Assembly: GCA_910574885.1 (NCBI GenBank)
Contig: CAJTDD010000004.1
Coordinates: 62,001 to 126,000 of the forward strand
DNA: 64,000 nucleotides
Direction: 5' to 3'
DNA from: Lachnospiraceae bacterium
Lineage (GTDB): Bacteria > Bacillota > Clostridia > Lachnospirales > Lachnospiraceae
Both the position numbers and the translations under genes were made by a program. Of this stretch, positions 52,783 to 61,943 are shown piece by piece (position 1 is the first letter of the stretch; every line of letters begins with the position of its first letter). Below the pieces are notes generated by a model. It was not told the origin of the DNA, did not search any database, and was given only the letters and a program-made list of their open reading frames with translations.

Positions 52783-54288
52783 CTAAACGGATACTTTGCT
52801 ATTCGCTTTCATCAACATTTTGGTCAATTCGTAACTTTTATCAAAAAATCCGGTCGGCCACGTTTTTTCAAATTGCCCGTTCTCACACAGCTTCATCTTC
52901 TCTACATAAGAATCTCCTTTTTCATCCTTATCTACATAATAGATTGCCACTTGGTCGTCGCTAATCTTTACGTCAGGATCAGCGACCAACACTTGCAATT
53001 TTCTTATTAAATGCTCGCTATGGGTCTCAATCAATATACGATTGACCGCCCCTTTCTTATCATTGATGCATTCAACAAACAAGTCTGCCAGTTGTGCCTG
53101 TGCGGCCGGATGCAAATGAATCTCCGGTTGTTCAAATATTACAGTTCTACGCTTTGTTGTATTCGCCGTATATGGACTCCGTCTATAATCATTTTCATTA
53201 TATAACTGTGTTACTATGGGCAATACTTGAGAGATACCATACCCTACATCTATAATATTGTCCGTTTCCTTATTCCCACATACGACCAAACTATATAACC
53301 CATTCCCTACATCATTAATACTCAGAGAATATCCCATAGTTTTATATAGCCAATCAGATACATTATTTAATAATTTTCTATCCTCTTGCGCAGCTTGACG
53401 CAAAATCATACTTGTATTTTCACCGTTAACTCCGACATCATTAAAATTACTTTCCGAATCCCTGTACGTCCGTTTGGGATTTTCTCTGAAAGGCCCGATA
53501 TATGCTGTCTTCTCTGCTTCATTTCTCAAATAATCCTGTATACCCCTAAAGTATAACGCTATAATAGAGACTGTTTGCAAAAGTGATCTTGCTATATTTT
53601 TTTTGTCTGTCGAAACATTGTTCTCAACATATTCCATCATGTCAAACATATATTTGGAATTTAAAGATTGATCCACATCCAGATATTGTTCCATCAATTC
53701 ATCTTCATCTATTAGCGGGATGAACTTATAGAAATTCATTTTTACTTTACCTAAATTCTCTTCACGGTCTTCCCATCTTCTTTCATATAATATTTGATGG
53801 ACTGAAAATATATAACCGGTTCCGTCCCTTTCAATCGTACATAACTTTTTTCCGTCAGCATATAATTCTATATCCCGTACCTGCAGCTTTTTTTCTGGTT
53901 TATCAATAGAAACTTCCAATTCTATATTTTTAACAAACTCCTGATTTTTAAATAATTCTTCAACATATACATGCCGTCTTAAATAATATCTACTTCTAAT
54001 TCTTCTTGCAAGTTCTGGCCCGAATGAAATTTTAAATCCCAACGGCATCGTTCCATGCCTATATGAAACATCATCATAATTGCCATAATCAATCAAATTG
54101 CCAAAAAGCAACAACGGTGTAAGTGTGTCTTCCCGAAATGTTTGGGCAAGCATGACTGGGAAACGCAAAAGACTGCTCTTTCCACAACTATTCTTTCCAA
54201 CAAATACTGTAATCGGCTTCATTTCAATTTCTTCTGATTGTTTGAAGGATTTGATATTATTCAAGCAAAACTTCTGCATATCACCCAT
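52783..54288 (-). CDS. AAA15-type ATPase with DUF3696-like C-terminus
   Basis: A 501-residue SMC/OLD-like ABC ATPase: Walker A GKNSCGKSSLLRF (31-43), a long insertion with coiled helices, Walker B RTVIFEQPEIHLHP (381-394), and the H-motif ETHSEHLI (421-428). The C-terminus WPTGFFDKSYELTKMLM is typical of DUF3696. It lacks a TOPRIM nuclease, so it would need a partner effector, which the next gene supplies. Such ATPase-effector pairs are common in anti-phage islands. The AT-rich base composition suggests recent acquisition. No promoter with confidence. Confidence 0.8.
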   Translation of the reverse strand: MGDMQKFCLNNIKSFKQSEEIEMKPITVFVGKNSCGKSSLLRFPVMLAQTFREDTLTPLLLFGNLIDYGNYDDVSYRHGTMPLGFKISFGPELARRIRSRYYLRRHVYVEELFKNQEFVKNIELEVSIDKPEKKLQVRDIELYADGKKLCTIERDGTGYIFSVHQILYERRWEDREENLGKVKMNFYKFIPLIDEDELMEQYLDVDQSLNSKYMFDMMEYVENNVSTDKKNIARSLLQTVSIIALYFRGIQDYLRNEAEKTAYIGPFRENPKRTYRDSESNFNDVGVNGENTSMILRQAAQEDRKLLNNVSDWLYKTMGYSLSINDVGNGLYSLVVCGNKETDNIIDVGYGISQVLPIVTQLYNENDYRRSPYTANTTKRRTVIFEQPEIHLHPAAQAQLADLFVECINDKKGAVNRILIETHSEHLIRKLQVLVADPDVKISDDQVAIYYVDKDEKGDSYVEKMKLCENGQFEKTWPTGFFDKSYELTKMLMKANSKVSV

Positions 54289-54609
54289 CTCCTCTATATT
54301 CCATATACATTTTATCTTCCACTTTCTTTCATTTTACCATATTTCTATATAGTCAACAAGAAGAAGACTTTATTATTTACGCCCTTCTGCCACCGGCAAA
54401 CACAAAAATATTTTTTAAATCGTAAAATTATTATATTTTCCCTATTGCAATAATCTACATTCTATATTACACTACAAAATACGAACCATATCAAGTTTCA
54501 CCCTTATCCGGTGAAACATACAGCCCTGTCAGGGCATACATTACAGTATATCCAAAGGTCATCCCGTAATGGACATACACATGGTATATTTCAAGAGAGG
54601 TATTGAATA
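54289..54609. other. AT-rich intergenic segment with two small palindromes
   Basis: No gene is seen. GTTTCACC/GGTGAAAC (54,495-54,517) and GCCCTG/CAGGGC (54,523-54,535) lie together about 75-115 bases before the plus-strand gene at 54,610. They may be operators or remnants of a mobile sequence. The rest is AT-rich and could hold the promoter of the ATPase gene. Confidence 0.35.
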
Positions 54610-54936
54610 ATGGAAAAAAAAGAATTTACAGAACAAGTCATGAAATTAATCACCGACAATCCGGCGAAGTTCATCAAAATCAGGGATACATTTGAAGAAA
54701 TGTTTGGAAACCGCGACATCAGCAAACCAGAAGCAATCAGCGACCAGGAATATAAACGGCTCCGCCTCAGGTTTCAGGATATTGACGTTCCTTTTAGCTG
54801 GTGCAACACAAAAGAAGCCGTCTGCCAGTTATACATTACAATGGATAAGCACCGCAGCAGGCACGATGATGATGATTATACATTCAAGAAATCTACAAAA
54901 TCCAAGAAAAAAGGTCTGTTCGGTCTGTTCAGATAA
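54610..54936 (+). CDS. Hypothetical protein, unknown function
   Basis: A 108-residue protein, helical and charged at the start (MEKKEFTEQVMKLITDN), with RLRFQDIDVPFSWCN in the middle and a Lys-rich tail (KKSTKSKKKGLFGLFR) after a DDDDY run. No known domain or membrane segment. The start follows GAGAGGTATTGAATA, and a strong bidirectional terminator follows 7 bases after the stop, so it is a single-gene unit. Possibly part of the accessory island. Confidence 0.55.
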   Translation: MEKKEFTEQVMKLITDNPAKFIKIRDTFEEMFGNRDISKPEAISDQEYKRLRLRFQDIDVPFSWCNTKEAVCQLYITMDKHRSRHDDDDYTFKKSTKSKKKGLFGLFR

Positions 54937-54942
54937 AAGAAT

Positions 54943-54990
54943 AAAAACCGCCTTGCAAGTATCATATCCTGATAACGCAAGGCGGTTTTT
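54943..54990. terminator. Bidirectional rho-independent terminator
   Basis: AAAAACCGCCTTGC and GCAAGGCGGTTTTT form a 14-base stem around a 20-base loop, ending both the plus-strand gene and the long minus-strand operon. Confidence 0.85.
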
Positions 54991-55002
54991 CATATTTCAC
55001 TT

Positions 55003-56214
55003 CTAACAGAACAAAATGATCAACTGGGAAGCCAGCACTACTGCAATCAATGCAATGGGATAAGTCGCCGCATATGCGGCCGCAATATCCTCCGTCCCCG
55101 CCATATTAATCAGCGTCCCAAGAGCCGGCGTACTGGTCATACCTCCGGTCAGCGAACCAAGATTATTAAGGAGCGGCAATTTCAATATATTCTTTGCAAT
55201 GATAAATCCAATAATCATCGGCAGAATCGTCATAATCGCCCCATACAGGAAATAAATCGGCTCGAAATACTGTACGAATTTGGCGCCGCCGGATACTCCC
55301 GCTCCAATCAGGAACAGCATCAGTCCCAGTTCCCGCAGCATTTTCAGAGTAGAACTCTTAGGCACAATGGAAATCTTTCCGATATGCCCATAATGCCCGA
55401 ACACCAACGCTGTCAGCAGGCATCCGCCCGTAGTGGTCAGGGAAAAGTTCCGGTAACTGATACTTCCCACCAGAATCCCCACCACCGCGGCCAATGAAAA
55501 CGCCATGAACCCGAACTCGTCTACCTCTGTCAGAATCAGGCTCTTCCTCTTTGCGCTCCCGCCTTCTTGGGCGGCAATCTTCGCAACTTCCTCGTTCATA
55601 TCCGCCTTCATGACCTTGGGGACAATCTGTACGAACAATACGACTCCAATGACCCCGAACAGATATGCAATCCCGTACCCGACGGACACCAGCGCCTCCA
55701 AATCTGCGCCCACTGCCGCCTTGGATGCGGAGAATGCCGGCGTACTGGTCAACGCTCCCGAAAGGATGCCCACCAGAATCGCCTTGAACTGGTCATGGTC
55801 AAGTTCCGTAAAGTTACCGCCGATAATGATACATAATACACAAGTAGCCGCAGCCGCAAGGATAATCATTGCGCCGAGCAGGACGTAAGATTTAAAATTC
55901 CGCTTCAAATTCCCGAAAAAATTCGGTCCTGCAATAAAACCTACGGAAGTCACGAAGAAAACCAGTCCCATATTCTCGACGATTTTCAGCGCGTCCGCAG
56001 CAAACGACGCATCTCCTGCCATCAGGTTATCCGACAGCTTTCCGTATAACAGACACCCATAGACCAGAGCAACGATAAATACTCCGGCAGTTCCAAGGTC
56101 GATTCCCTTTACTTCTATCCTGCCGATGGAATATCCGACAGCGGCAATCGCGAAGATTGAGAATGTCAGAAATACTACAGCCTTAACTGCCAATATCCCT
56201 CCAAATAACTCCAT
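55003..56214 (-). CDS. AspT-like transporter, probable dicarboxylate exporter
   Basis: The 403-residue protein has about ten membrane segments in two repeats, each with a GALTSTPAFSASK or GGMTSTPALG motif of the aspartate:alanine exchanger family. The central RCK/TrkA-C domains found in AspT are missing (403 instead of about 540 residues). It is the last gene of the fumarate/Hdr operon, so export or exchange of succinate, fumarate or malate is likely but not shown. It starts after AGGGAGTCATAGAC. Confidence 0.8.
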   Translation of the reverse strand: MELFGGILAVKAVVFLTFSIFAIAAVGYSIGRIEVKGIDLGTAGVFIVALVYGCLLYGKLSDNLMAGDASFAADALKIVENMGLVFFVTSVGFIAGPNFFGNLKRNFKSYVLLGAMIILAAAATCVLCIIIGGNFTELDHDQFKAILVGILSGALTSTPAFSASKAAVGADLEALVSVGYGIAYLFGVIGVVLFVQIVPKVMKADMNEEVAKIAAQEGGSAKRKSLILTEVDEFGFMAFSLAAVVGILVGSISYRNFSLTTTGGCLLTALVFGHYGHIGKISIVPKSSTLKMLRELGLMLFLIGAGVSGGAKFVQYFEPIYFLYGAIMTILPMIIGFIIAKNILKLPLLNNLGSLTGGMTSTPALGTLINMAGTEDIAAAYAATYPIALIAVVLASQLIILFC

Positions 56215-56252
56215 GTCCTATGACTCCCTTCTATATCGTAACGCCTCCCGTT

Positions 56253-56816
56253 TTAAGCCTCATGCTCCTTCAAATAAGCAGCACGTCCGCTCTCATACAG
56301 GTTATTCCCTTCGCTGTCAATGATAACGACCAGCGGCATATCCTCTACATACAGCTTCCTAAGAGCCTCTGCACCTAAGTCTTCATAGGCAATCAGCTCT
56401 GCCTTCTTGATACATTTGGCAAGAAGGGCGCCTGCCCCGCCAATGGCTCCGAAATACACGCCGGAATACTTCTTCATTGCATCCACAACTTCCGGAAGAC
56501 GCGCGCCTTTTCCAATCATGCCCCTTGCGCCCACGGACATCATAGTCGGCGCATAGGCGTCCATACGCCCGCTGGTGGTGGGTCCCGCAGAACCGATGAC
56601 CTGGCCCGGTTTCGCCGGGGTGGGTCCCACGTAATAGATGGTAGCGTCCGTAGGATCAAATGGAATCTCCTCTCCCTTGGCAAGCGCCTCGCACATCCGC
56701 TTATGTCCTGCATCCCGGGAAGTATAGATGGTTCCGGTCACGAGTACGCTGTCGCCTGCATGCAGTGTCTTAGCAAGCTCCTCTGTCAATGGTAATGTAA
56801 TCTTCTTTGCAGCCAT
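56253..56816 (-). CDS. fumB: Class I fumarate hydratase, beta subunit
   Basis: A 187-residue swivel-domain subunit: LPLTEELAKTLHAGDSVLVTG, DATIYYVGPTP, GSAGPTTSGRMDAYAP, and GAIGGAGALLAKCIKKAEL. It pairs with the alpha subunit directly before it (no gap) to form the iron-sulfur fumarase that interconverts malate and fumarate. It starts after ACGGAGGTGATTTAG. Confidence 0.93.
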   Translation of the reverse strand: MAAKKITLPLTEELAKTLHAGDSVLVTGTIYTSRDAGHKRMCEALAKGEEIPFDPTDATIYYVGPTPAKPGQVIGSAGPTTSGRMDAYAPTMMSVGARGMIGKGARLPEVVDAMKKYSGVYFGAIGGAGALLAKCIKKAELIAYEDLGAEALRKLYVEDMPLVVIIDSEGNNLYESGRAAYLKEHEA

Positions 56817-57659
56817 CTAAATCACCTCCGTTTTGTGGCGCGTGACATGGCAGTTGATATTGACTGCACATGGCATACCTGCGATATGGGTCGGAAGAGT
56901 CTCAATATTCAAACCGATTGCCGTAGTCTTTCCGCCGAAGCCCTGAGGCCCGATTCCAAGCTTGTTAATCTTCTCTAACATTTCTTTCTCCAAATCTGCA
57001 TAGAACGCATCCGGATTGGAAGAATCAATGGGGCGCATCAGCGCTTTCTTTGCAAGAAGAGCCGCCTTGTCAAAAGTCCCGCCGATTCCGACGCCCACTA
57101 CCATAGGCGGGCATGGATTCGGTCCTGCAGTCTCTACCACTTCCAGGATAAAATCCTTGATTCCCTGTAAGCCATGGGAGGGCTTGAACATACGGATCTG
57201 GCTCATATTCTCGCTCCCGAAGCCCTTTGGCCCTACCGTAACCTTAATCTGCTCGCCCGGAACGATTTCCGTATAGAGCATTGCAGGGGTATTGTCCCCT
57301 GTGTTTCCACGGCGTACCGGGTCTTTGACAACGGATTTCCTAAGATAGCCCTTATCATAACCGCGGCGTACTCCCTCGTCCACAGCGTCCGCGAGATTGC
57401 CGCCGGCCAGATGTACGTCCTGGCCAATCTCAAGGAATACGCATGCCATACCTGTATCCTGACAGATCGGTACGCACTCGTTATCCGCAATCTCGAAGTT
57501 CTCAATAATGTTATCAAGAACGCCCTTTGCAATCTCACCATCCTCACACGCACGGCAATCTTTAATCGCACACTTTACGTCCTCCGGAAGATGATTATTT
57601 GCTTCGATACAAAGCTTTTCTACGACATCCGTAATCTTGCTTACTTCTATCTCACGCAT
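56817..57659 (-). CDS. fumA: Class I fumarate hydratase, alpha subunit
   Basis: From ATG 57,659 (MREIEVSKITDVVEKLC), after AAGGAGACAAGATT, the product is 280 residues. It has ECVPICQDTGMACVFLEIG, GFGSENMSQIRMFKPSHG, and NPCPPMVVGVGIGGTFDKAA with cysteines for the 4Fe-4S cluster. It supplies fumarate for the reductase encoded next to it. Confidence 0.93.
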   Translation of the reverse strand: MREIEVSKITDVVEKLCIEANNHLPEDVKCAIKDCRACEDGEIAKGVLDNIIENFEIADNECVPICQDTGMACVFLEIGQDVHLAGGNLADAVDEGVRRGYDKGYLRKSVVKDPVRRGNTGDNTPAMLYTEIVPGEQIKVTVGPKGFGSENMSQIRMFKPSHGLQGIKDFILEVVETAGPNPCPPMVVGVGIGGTFDKAALLAKKALMRPIDSSNPDAFYADLEKEMLEKINKLGIGPQGFGGKTTAIGLNIETLPTHIAGMPCAVNINCHVTRHKTEVI

Positions 57660-57701
57660 AATCTTGTCTCCTTTTTTCATTCATATCCTTGCGGCATATC
57701 T

Positions 57702-59312
57702 CTATCTCTCATGCCGGGCATATTTCGGCAGCAGCAATGGTGATACGTCGCCGGAAGCTGCGTCTGCATTCTTCAGTTCCTCCTCATAAGCCGCCACATG
57801 GTCAATATTCATCGTACCAAGCTCTACCTCTTTCGCTTTCGCCGCCGCTTTCTTACCTGCATTCCGGCCAAATACGATAACGTCAAGAAGGGAATTGCCC
57901 ATCAGACGGTTTCTTCCATGAATACCGCCTGCGGCCTCTCCTGCCGCCAGGAGGTTTGGAATCGTCTTGGTGAAGCCTTCTCCGTCAATCTCAAGACCGC
58001 CGTTCTGGTAATGCAGCGTCGGATAGATCAGGATCGGAACCTTTCTCATATCAATCCCATAGTTCATATACATACGGAACATTGCAGGGATTCTCTTCTC
58101 AATGGTTCCCTCTCCGCCAATCAGCTCAATCATCGGTGTATCAAGCCATACGCCCATTTGTCCGCCGGGAGCCTCTACCCCCCGTCCTTCTCTGCACTCG
58201 CGGATAACGCCTGACGCATTGACGTCACGGGTCTCAAGCGGATGGATATAGGCTTCACCTTCAGCATTGACAAGCTGAGCGCCTACCGAACGTACTTTCT
58301 CCGTAACAAGGGCGCCGCGGATCTGCACCGGATGGGCAACGCCTGTCGGATGGTACTGGATAGAATCCTGATAGAGAAGCGGTACGCCCGCCCGGTATCC
58401 TAAGACCAGTCCGTCTGCCGTTGCGCCGTAATGATTGGAAGTGGGGAAGCCCTGATAATGCATTCTTCCTGCGCCGCCCGTTGCGATGACAACCGTCTTT
58501 GCCCTTGCCACCGAGTAATCCCCAGTCTCCATATTGAGAAGAATGGCGCCTGCCGCCTGTCCCTTCTCATCCTTGATAATCTCTACTGCAGAAGTAAACT
58601 CTACCACAGGAATCTGGCGGTTCAGTACTTCGTCCCTAAGGGTACGCATAATTTCCGCTCCGGAATAATCCTTACATGCATGCATTCTCTTTCTGGATGT
58701 ACCGCCGCCATGGGTCGTTACCATACGTCCGTCCCCATCCTTATCAAACATGACGCCAAGCTCGTTCAGCCATTTGATTGCGTCCGGCGCTTCCATGACA
58801 AGACGTTTTACCAATTCCGGCCTTGCAGCAAAATGTCCGCCCCCAAAGCAGTCCAGATAATGCTGTACCGGGGAATCATTTTCCTTATCTGCCGCCTGGA
58901 TACCGCCTTCCGCCATCATGGTATTGGCGTCTCCAATCCTAAGTTTTGTTACGATCATCACATTGGCGCCTGCATTGTGGGCTTCGATGGCACAGGAAGA
59001 GCCGGCGCCGCCGCCGCCGATGACAAGCACGTCTACATCATAATCAATTTTCGTAATATCAATATCTTCATTCAAAATACGGCTGGTAGAGTGGAGCATT
59101 TTTGTAAGCTCTAACGGCGCTTTCTGTCCCTTGTTCGCCCCTACTTTGATTTCCGCAAATGCCTCCGGATTATAATCTGGATGGAATTCTTTCAGGAGAG
59201 CGTCTTTTTCATCAGCAGTCAGACGCCTGGGTTCTGTAGACATACGTTTTTCTCTTGTAGCCTCTACCTTTTTGATGGATTCCATCATATTCTCTGGATA
59301 TGGTGTATACAT
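57702..59312 (-). CDS. Fumarate reductase/succinate dehydrogenase flavoprotein subunit
   Basis: The 536-residue protein has an FAD-binding Rossmann fold (VLVIGGGGAGSSCAIEAHNAGA), the His-flavin and active-site region (GGGTSRKRMHACKDYSG), substrate residues (QYHPTGVAHPVQIRG, RMYMNYGIDM) and the C-terminal FAD segment (NLLAAGEAAGGIHGRNRLMGNSLLD). It has an extended N-terminus (about 90 residues). No membrane anchor gene is present nearby, so a soluble fumarate reductase is likely. It starts after GGGAGGGCGTAAAC. Confidence 0.88.
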   Translation of the reverse strand: MYTPYPENMMESIKKVEATREKRMSTEPRRLTADEKDALLKEFHPDYNPEAFAEIKVGANKGQKAPLELTKMLHSTSRILNEDIDITKIDYDVDVLVIGGGGAGSSCAIEAHNAGANVMIVTKLRIGDANTMMAEGGIQAADKENDSPVQHYLDCFGGGHFAARPELVKRLVMEAPDAIKWLNELGVMFDKDGDGRMVTTHGGGTSRKRMHACKDYSGAEIMRTLRDEVLNRQIPVVEFTSAVEIIKDEKGQAAGAILLNMETGDYSVARAKTVVIATGGAGRMHYQGFPTSNHYGATADGLVLGYRAGVPLLYQDSIQYHPTGVAHPVQIRGALVTEKVRSVGAQLVNAEGEAYIHPLETRDVNASGVIRECREGRGVEAPGGQMGVWLDTPMIELIGGEGTIEKRIPAMFRMYMNYGIDMRKVPILIYPTLHYQNGGLEIDGEGFTKTIPNLLAAGEAAGGIHGRNRLMGNSLLDVIVFGRNAGKKAAAKAKEVELGTMNIDHVAAYEEELKNADAASGDVSPLLLPKYARHER

Positions 59313-59326
59313 GTTTACGCCCTCCC

Positions 59327-60001
59327 TTACTTCTCAATCTCTCTGGTATTATAAAGTTCCTGCATCTCTGTGATTGGCTTCTGCATAATCTGCTCAATCA
59401 GCTCGTCATACTCGCCTTTATTGATTTCTTCTACACGGTCTGCAAGATGCTCAGTCTTAGGCGCGATGTATTTTCCTGTAAGCCTTCTTGCCAGAACACC
59501 TACATGGGGATGAGAGATACCTGCCGGACATCTTACGGTACAGCAGCCGCACCCGATACAGTCGAAGGATTCTTCCGCACACTTCGTAAACTCGCCCCGC
59601 TGCGCGTATGCGATGTACTGCATAACATTCAGATCCTGGGTACATGCCTTTGTGCAGGCATTACATCCGATACAGCTATAGATTTCCGGATAGAGTTCCA
59701 TCATGATCTGCTGGGTCGGTTTGATATCCTCAATGTCATAGGTTCTCTTATCAGTCGGGAAAAATGGAATACTTGCCACATACATTCCCTCTTCCACCTG
59801 AGTCTGGCAGGCAAGGCAGGTCTTTAATTCATTTTTTCCCTTGATACGGTATACGGTCGCACAGGCTCCGCAGAAACCATGACGGCAGCCGCATCCTCTT
59901 TTCCATGTATAGCCGGCGTATTCCATGGCGGTCATAATTGTAAGGTCTGCCGGAACACTGTAACGCTTACCGCTAAAATATACATTTACCATATTTTCCA
60001 T
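59327..60001 (-). CDS. Fumarate reductase iron-sulfur subunit
   Basis: The 224-residue protein has an N-terminal 2Fe-2S ferredoxin domain (GCGCRHGFCGACATVY, CLACQ) and a C-terminal 4Fe-4S domain (SCIGCNACTKACTQDL, CIGCGCCTVRCPAG). This resembles the B subunit of fumarate reductase/TfrB, but without the CCG cysteine-rich domain of thiol:fumarate reductase. It overlaps nothing and lies 14 bases before the flavoprotein gene. Electrons probably come from the flavin/iron-sulfur proteins encoded upstream. Confidence 0.85.
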   Translation of the reverse strand: MENMVNVYFSGKRYSVPADLTIMTAMEYAGYTWKRGCGCRHGFCGACATVYRIKGKNELKTCLACQTQVEEGMYVASIPFFPTDKRTYDIEDIKPTQQIMMELYPEIYSCIGCNACTKACTQDLNVMQYIAYAQRGEFTKCAEESFDCIGCGCCTVRCPAGISHPHVGVLARRLTGKYIAPKTEHLADRVEEINKGEYDELIEQIMQKPITEMQELYNTREIEK

Positions 60002-60048
60002 GTTATTCGTATCCTTTCTCTAAATTATATGGCTAAACTGGTGAGCCT

Positions 60049-60903
60049 TTAATATTCATTGGGAAGTTCGTCGATTTCATCATAACGGAACACAGGGCCG
60101 TCTTTGCAGACATACTTCGAGCCGATATTGCACCGTCCGCATTTGCCGACTCCGCACTTCATACGCAGCTCTAATGTGGTATACACCTGTTCCGTCGTAA
60201 ATCCAAGCTCCTTTAATCCTGCAAGTACGAACTTAATCATAATCGGAGGCCCGCAGACCAATGCCGTCCTGTCTGTGTCGAATCCCAGCTCTTTTACGTA
60301 GTTCGGAACAAAACCCACATGTCCGTCCCAGTTATCCTGCTCCCTGTCGATGGTCAGATAGACGTTCACGCCCTCTGCCTTCATCCAGACTTCCTGTATC
60401 TCTTTTAACTGAACCAAATCCTCCGCAGAACGGGAACCATAGACAATATCCACCGTCCCATAATTCTCACGGTTATCCAGCACATAGTTGATCACAGAAC
60501 GAAGGGGCGCAAGCCCGATACCGCCTGCAATGAATAGCAGGTTCTTACCTCTAAGCTCCGTCTCTACCGGAAAGGAATTGCCGTAGGGTCCCCGGACCGT
60601 AATCTCATCGCCCACCTCTAAGCTGTGGAGATAGTCCGTCAGGATACCGCACTGCTTAATACTGAATTCCTGATACTCTTTATTGGTCGGAGAAGAAGTA
60701 ATGGAAAACATACCCTCGCTAATTCCAGGCGCACAGACCATAGCGCACTGTCCCGGCATATGCTCGAAAAGCTTGCCGCCCTCGGGAGCATTGACCCGGA
60801 ACGTCTTTACATCCGGCGTCTCCTGACGGATATCCGTAATCACGCCCACCTGAGGAATCAGCGTATCTAATGTATAATTCTTATGACATGTACATTCACC
60901 CAT
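60049..60903 (-). CDS. FAD/NAD(P)-binding oxidoreductase (AsrB/FlxA/HydG-like)
   Basis: A 284-residue ferredoxin reductase-type protein: FAD domain (VKTFRVNAPEGG, GMFSITSSPT), NAD domain (LLFIAGGIGLAPLRSVINYV, ALVCGPPIMIKFVL) and a C-terminal 2Fe-2S motif (CGVGKCGRCNIGSKYVCKDGP). It should exchange electrons between NAD(P)H and the partner iron-sulfur proteins. It starts after GGGAGGTGAAAAATA and overlaps the stop of the upstream gene. In Flx/Hdr complexes this is the FlxA-type entry point. Confidence 0.87.
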   Translation of the reverse strand: MGECTCHKNYTLDTLIPQVGVITDIRQETPDVKTFRVNAPEGGKLFEHMPGQCAMVCAPGISEGMFSITSSPTNKEYQEFSIKQCGILTDYLHSLEVGDEITVRGPYGNSFPVETELRGKNLLFIAGGIGLAPLRSVINYVLDNRENYGTVDIVYGSRSAEDLVQLKEIQEVWMKAEGVNVYLTIDREQDNWDGHVGFVPNYVKELGFDTDRTALVCGPPIMIKFVLAGLKELGFTTEQVYTTLELRMKCGVGKCGRCNIGSKYVCKDGPVFRYDEIDELPNEY

Positions 60904-61940
60904 TATTTTTCACCTCCCTGATTCTGAAACGCCTTTACAACCTTCACAATGTTAAGGGCCTGGGGGCATTTCTCCACACAGCGGCCGCATCCTACGCAGG
61001 AGTACATTCCGTCGTTATTCGCCGGATAATACACCAGCTTATGCATGAACCTCTGGCGGAACCTCTGCATCTGGCTGGTACGGTTATTGCCGTGAGCCAT
61101 CATCGTAAAGTCTGAGTACATGCAGGAATCCCAGCATCTATAACGGGATACGCTGTTTCCTGCCGTATAATCCTTGATATCATAACACTGGCAAGTAGGA
61201 CATACAAAGGTACAGGTGCCGCATGCCAGACATGGCTTGTATAACTCTTCCCAAACTGGGGAATCGAATTTCTCGGAAAGGGCGTCCCCGTTCCAGCCTT
61301 CCAAGGAAAGGTTCATATAGGGCAGTTTCTCCACAATGTTATGGATATTTTCTTTTTCCGCCTCTACTTTCGCCTCGCCGTCTGCGTCGTCTGTAAATAG
61401 CTCTTTCACGGCTTCCGTAAGCGCTTCCCCTTTTTCTGTCAATGCCTTCCAGTAGAGTTCTTCCCCTGCCGTCCATACTGCAACGTCGGAAGCCGGGCTT
61501 GCAGCGTCCACGCCGAATACCTTACAGAAACAAGTTTCCTCCGGCTCATGGCAGGCAAAAGCGACAATCGTCCCATGGTCCCTTCTTGCCGCATAGAACG
61601 TATCCACCGGGTCGGACAAGAATACATTGTCCAATACTTCCATGCCTTTTACGTCGCAGGCTTTCATGCCGAACACTACAAAATCCTGCTCTTTTAAGCT
61701 CTCCGGCTCGATAGACATCTTCTTTCCCTCTTTCCGGACCGTATAAAGCCCTTCACTCTGGGGGAAAAATGCGTCTTTTGCCGATTTTACAGTCTTTAAC
61801 GTGTCAAGGTCTACTTCCGCATCCTTGCTCCAAGCCCCGAAGTTGGTCTGCCCAGCGGTCTTTACCGGAACATACAGCTCTTGCTTATCCGCGATTAACT
61901 GGAATAATGCGGAAAGATTTTCTTTGGCTATCTTGTACAT
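60903..61940 (-). CDS. 4Fe-4S dicluster protein, AsrA/FlxB-like
   Basis: The 345-residue protein has an N-terminal region like the hydrogenase/sulfite reductase A subunit (LQPETVKS-like, CDVKGMEVLDNVF) and two ferredoxin motifs at the C-terminus: CLACGTCTFVCPTCQCYD and CVGCGRCVEKCPQALN. It should pass electrons between the FAD/NAD subunit and the rest of the complex. Start after GAGGGGATAATGT. It lies four bases after its neighbour. Confidence 0.85.
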   Translation of the reverse strand: MYKIAKENLSALFQLIADKQELYVPVKTAGQTNFGAWSKDAEVDLDTLKTVKSAKDAFFPQSEGLYTVRKEGKKMSIEPESLKEQDFVVFGMKACDVKGMEVLDNVFLSDPVDTFYAARRDHGTIVAFACHEPEETCFCKVFGVDAASPASDVAVWTAGEELYWKALTEKGEALTEAVKELFTDDADGEAKVEAEKENIHNIVEKLPYMNLSLEGWNGDALSEKFDSPVWEELYKPCLACGTCTFVCPTCQCYDIKDYTAGNSVSRYRCWDSCMYSDFTMMAHGNNRTSQMQRFRQRFMHKLVYYPANNDGMYSCVGCGRCVEKCPQALNIVKVVKAFQNQGGEK

Positions 61941-61943
61941 ACA

